Below are positions 56,320 to 60,000 of a stretch of 60,000 nt of DNA, one piece after another. Both the position numbers and the translations under genes were made by a program. Source of the stretch: Apostichopus japonicus (lineage: Eukaryota > Echinodermata > Holothuroidea > Aspidochirotida > Stichopodidae); the NCBI RefSeq assembly GCF_037975245.1, contig NC_092579.1:19864678-19924677 (forward strand). Reading direction: 5' to 3'. The notes below the pieces were generated by a model that saw nothing but the letters and a program-made list of their open reading frames with translations, was not told where the DNA came from and did no database searches. Every line of letters begins with the position of its first letter. Within the stretch, counting starts at the first letter, position 1.

Positions 56320-57743
56320 AATCAAGATGACAAACAATGGTTTGATTTGACAGCTTTGAAATCACGTATCACTGGCAAGATGCGTCGAGCTCACTCGTAC
56401 GACAAAGTCGATAAATGTGTATCTTTTCTGGTAGTTCGCGACACGCTGATTACGAATCTGATGTTTATTTTGGAATTGGGTGTTGTGTGGGGGCAAAAAA
56501 CCTGATTTGATTTTTTTCCCAAAACTGACCCAAAATCGGTTTCGCCCAAATGACGTAACATGGAGTAATCGATGTTCAGGAGCCCAAATCTGCAACTCCC
56601 AGGTCCATATCTGCTTCCGTTCGGGGGATACGTGGTCCCAAAGGACCCGCTAGAAATACGTGTTCCCTATAAGTGCACAAATTGGAAAACCCCCTCTTTT
56701 CAGCCCCCTCTCTGAAACACCCATCGACACTAAAATTAGACGTGGAGTAGAAGACACCCTTGTTTTTGTTATACACTAATTTCGTGTAATTATCTGACCG
56801 GGAAAGGCTTTTTGTCTATAGATTTCTATTTTTTTCATAAATCATAAATCATAAATCAGTTCCCCCCGCACGCCCCACACAACACCCAATTACAAAATAT
56901 ACTTCAGATTCGTAATCAGCGTGTCGCGAACTACCAGAAAAGATACACATTTATCGCCTTTGCGACAAAAAGTTTTTTCACCTTTAAAAACCTTAAGCAG
57001 TTTTATCCAAAATTTATGCCAAAATTTGACCCATTTATTCATAAATGTCAAGATAAAACTCAAGATGACAAACAAAGGTTTGATTTGACTGCTTTGAAAT
57101 CACGTATCACTGACAAGATGCGTCGAGCGCTCTCTTATGAAACTTCTTTCGCTCAGTTTGCAACTTAAGAGGAACAATAGAAAAACTTTTAGGGGCAACA
57201 AAAGATTTTAAACCTTTGTTCGTCGTAAAAGTTTTTCGGTCTTACTTTTGCAAGTTTGAGGTGAAAAAAATAAGTGTCGCAAAGTCGATAAATGTGTATT
57301 TTTTCTGGTAGTTCGCGACACGCTGATTACGAATCTGAAGTTTATTTTGGAATTGGGTACCAAAAAGAGGTACTTTTTTAACTTTTCAGACAAAAAACCT
57401 ATTTTTGGCGCAAATAAAAATTGTCAAAAATTGACCCAAAATCGATTTAGCCCAAAAGACGTAACAGGGAGTAATCGATGCTCAGGATGCTCATTTCTTT
57501 TATACGTGATTTGACTGCTTTGAAATCACGTATCACTGGCAAAATGCGTCGAGCGTCCTCTTGCGGCCTCGTTTTTGGTCAGTTTTTAACTTCAGAGGAA
57601 CAATAGGAGAGCGAAAAACTTTTAGGACGAACAAAGGTTTTGAAATCTTTTGTTCACCCTAAAAGTTTTTCGCTCTCCTATTGTTCCCCTGAAGTTGAAA
57701 ACTGACCAAAAACGAGGCCGCGAGAGGGCGCTCGACGCATTTT
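56320..57743. repeat. Cluster of foldback / inverted repeats
   Basis: CTTTGAAATCACGTATCACT occurs at about 56354, 57092 and 57515. A block with GGTAGTTCGCGACACGCTGA is direct at 56432 and 57309 and inverted at about 56915-56935. Each is joined to a GCGTCGAGC-ended segment. The structure looks like several copies of a foldback element nested or tandem in both orientations. No protein frame. Confidence 0.8.
57541..57743. repeat. Long hairpin, about 90-bp arms
   Basis: The left arm from AAAATGCGTCGAGCG to about 57635 is the near-complete inverse of the right arm from about 57650 to CGCTCGACGCATTTT at 57743, with about 90% match by eye and a loop of roughly 15 bases. Arms contain CTCCTATTGTTCC and ACCAAAAACGAGG. 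A related, weaker hairpin lies at 57119-57240. Confidence 0.88.
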
Positions 57744-57782
57744 AATCTTTTTTTTTATCTTTTCCTTCCTGAAGTACAAGTA

Positions 57783-57905
57783 TTAGATACGAGCACTCTT
57801 TTTCAACAGTCACTGTGGCGCAGTGGTTAATGCTCTGGACTGACAAACGCTCTATCATGAGTTCAAACCACAGTGAAGGCAGTTTTCCTTTTACTATTCT
57901 TATAC
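57783..57905 (+). mobile_element. tRNA-derived SINE-like unit 1
   Basis: Box A-like GTGGCGCAGTGGTTAATGC (about 57814) and box B-like GAGTTCAAACC (57860) are spaced as in a tRNA gene. The flanks do not pair into an acceptor stem, and the anticodon arm is irregular, so it is a SINE head rather than a tRNA gene. Confidence 0.65.
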
Positions 57906-57930
57906 CTCTTTCCTTCCATTATGAACCTTA

Positions 57931-58060
57931 AATATTAGAAACGAACATTATTTCTCAACAGTTGCTGTGGCGCAGTGGTTAGTGCTCTGGACTAAGAGAC
58001 ACAGACATCACACTGTCATGAGTTCAAAACCCAACCAGAGTCTTTTAGTTTTCTGTTCTT
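57931..58060 (+). mobile_element. tRNA-derived SINE-like unit 2
   Basis: Repeats unit 1 about 148 bp further on: ATTAGAAACGAACATT, then CTGTGGCGCAGTGGTTAG (box A) and GAGTTCAAAACC (box B at 58020). A third box B (GGGTTCAAGCCCCGGTTGG at 58161) and a weak fourth (GGTTCAATTTC near 58432) follow, each after an A-rich lead, suggesting four degenerate units. Confidence 0.65.
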
Positions 58061-58449
58061 TGGAGCAGGTGGAAGTATAAAGGTAAGAAACGAAGGTTAC
58101 TTTATTGGGAACCAAAATGGTGTGATCGGTTGTTCCATCTGCAATGATACTGAGCAGCATGGGTTCAAGCCCCGGTTGGGCCGGTGAATTCTGTAAAAGG
58201 AGCTCGTCGGTACCCCCTCCCCCCGACAAGGCTCCCAAGCGGCACCCGAGTTAGCTGCCCCCCCACCCCTGACAAGGTTTCCAAGCGGGTGAGGCGAGTA
58301 GGCAACCACCCCCCTCCCTGACAAGGTTCAGTGGAGGTGTATACATTTTACCAACAACCAGATCTTTAAATATTGGAAATGCATCCTAAGGTAGCTGATA
58401 GACGAAAAAAGTAGGCATTACAAGGTCCCTGGTTCAATTTCAACTCATG

Positions 58450-60000
58450 CTCTTCTTTTTTATTCTTCCAGTGAAAGCACAAGTTCAAAAAAACTCACCA
58501 TACATTTTTCACATTTTCTCAGTTTGCAGCTTACAAGTAAAAAACAACCAAAACTTGCAAATAAACAAACTGTGTCCACTTAGTGACAACAAAATATTGT
58601 ATCTATATCAAACCCCCCAAAGAGAGGAGTTTAAGCATTCTCTAGATAGGGGGCAAAGAATTGTGATTTTCTTGCCGTATAATTTGCACAAAATCCCACT
58701 TGACTATCTGACTGATGTAGAGTCAAGTGAGTTAACATTTGTTCAAGAATTAAGTGCGAACCAGAAATGATCAGACAATTCAAACTCCCTAGACCACAAA
58801 ACATGTACTAACTCACTCTTTGGACATCAACCTATTCAGTCACTGATAACGTTTTTACAGTACATAAGTTTTATGGCCAAAAATGGATTAAATTCCAGAA
58901 AGAACAGTCTTCCTTTTATGTGAAATATAGACCCATAGATGTTGAATATGTATGAGCATGGACATTACCTTTTACCTTTTTTGAGTTAGCAAATCAGCTC
59001 TGCCACCAACCTACCCCTTCAATACACTGAAATATTTTCAAAACCAAAGCCATCTAGTATATATAGACTACACAGAAGAAGGCAACTTTTCAGACAGCCT
59101 GTTTACCCCCTTTGGACTCAACTAGTGACAATTACTGCCAGGAATCACTTAAGGTGTGTTTTAAGATCATCAAACACATGATTACCACTTCTGAAGCAGA
59201 TATCATTTACCTGATTGACTGTTTTATGCATTTTTCAAGGTTACTTCAGACCTATCTGTAATTTGGGCCACTTCACAAACTAAAACTGAAGTTGACCAAA
59301 TTATGTTCACCAAAAGGAAATGATTGCAATGTCAGTGGGGGCACCATCATACCAGGTGTGCGATTCATCAGACCTTAACTTTTGGAGTTATCAAGGTGGT
59401 CAGAATTTGACCCTAAGTGACCTTTGACCTCTTCATAGAACATTCAGTTCTTGTACATTTCTGAGCATGAGGATAATCGCAGCTTTGATTTTGAAGCTAT
59501 GTCGACAAGGATTTCAGGCTATTGGCAGCTGATGACTCCAAGTTACATTTGACCTCAAAGTGTAATGCTAAGTGAGGGGGACCTACCACCTAACTATGAC
59601 ACTCTACCGATGCTAAAGATGTTCACTAAACTCGACTATGAAGTTTTTGTATTTTGGCTGCTGATGACCTCAATTGACCTTGACTTCGCTAAATAACTGG
59701 AGCAGCCAAAGAATTCAGTGCTGTAAATTTACATCCTAATTTTCATGAAATTCATGCAAGATATGCTTGGTGAGTCATCCCATTTACAAGTTGGAACATC
59801 ACATAAACATACGTTTACCTGCGTACATACACCCTTAGCTTCCTTTTTGCACTTTGGCTAGGAATCAATCGAAGATTCCTGGCATAGGATACTTAAAAAT
59901 TCCTCTCTTCTGAATTTACAGACTCTTTAGGCATTAGATTATCTTTTAGCATCATCACATGACCATCCTTAACGAAAAACCTTTCATAATTTCCATCTGT
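58450..60000. other. Unassigned right end
   Basis: No exon recognised. The segment 59330-59700 has repeated 'TGACC(T)' phrases such as AGTGACCTTTGACCTC, seen in some dispersed invertebrate repeats, but no boundary was found. Confidence 0.45.

Noticed and set aside
57812-57880. True tRNA gene
   Set aside because: Box A and box B are present, but there is no acceptor-stem pairing or regular anticodon arm. The unit repeats, so it is SINE-like.

Overview
This is a eukaryotic (animal) window: genes are split by GT-AG introns, coding exons are small islands in AT-rich DNA, and most of the sequence is intron, intergenic DNA and decayed mobile elements. The two recognisable host genes (a secreted modular serine protease and adducin) and the dense hAT-type MITEs, non-LTR retrotransposons and Ty3-type element suggest a marine invertebrate, plausibly an echinoderm. 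No rRNA or mitochondrial marker is present, so the species is not determined. Layout. (1) 51-12023, minus strand: ten exons, all with consistent splice phases and no frameshift, of a secreted protease in the order signal peptide, trypsin domain, LDL-receptor class A module, PAN/apple-like module, CUB, CUB. The gene runs off the left edge. The order (protease first, CUBs after) recalls ovochymases. The protease has Tyr where family members have the Asp just before the catalytic Ser. (2) 7-22.6 kb: a family of non-autonomous hAT-like elements (CAG/TAG termini, inverted repeats, 8-bp target duplications). One lies nested inside another, and one carries a 4 x 138-bp internal array. (3) 24.3-27.2 kb: relics of two different LINEs in opposite orientation. 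(4) 29.9-31.8 kb: a decayed reading frame resembling the His-Cys box (His-Me finger) nuclease domain of I-PpoI, facing a decayed cysteine-rich minus-strand frame that I do not recognise. Together these could be the remains of an undescribed mobile element. (5) 35.6-48.3 kb, plus strand: the 3' half of an adducin gene. All intron phases fit, yet nearly every exon except the last has a small indel. An almost young (LTRs 4/320 different) Ty3/gypsy element sits antisense in one intron (38665-44891). (6) 47.2-54.4 kb: a tandem duplication of the last two adducin exons plus the 3' flank. The second copy has lost the MARCKS-like C-terminus. The first copy is interrupted by a 1.24-kb Helentron-like insertion. 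(7) 56.3-58.5 kb: a cluster of foldback inverted repeats, then tandem tRNA-derived SINE-like units. The rest holds nothing I can support as a gene. How the parts relate: the protease gene is an intact-looking host gene whose introns are filled by microsatellites and MITEs. The adducin locus is host sequence broken by indels, a retrotransposon and a partial duplication, so it is either a decaying locus or a stretch of poor consensus sequence. Nonsense codons in the retroelements fall at positions where CGA arginine is expected and TGA is seen, as CpG deamination would give.
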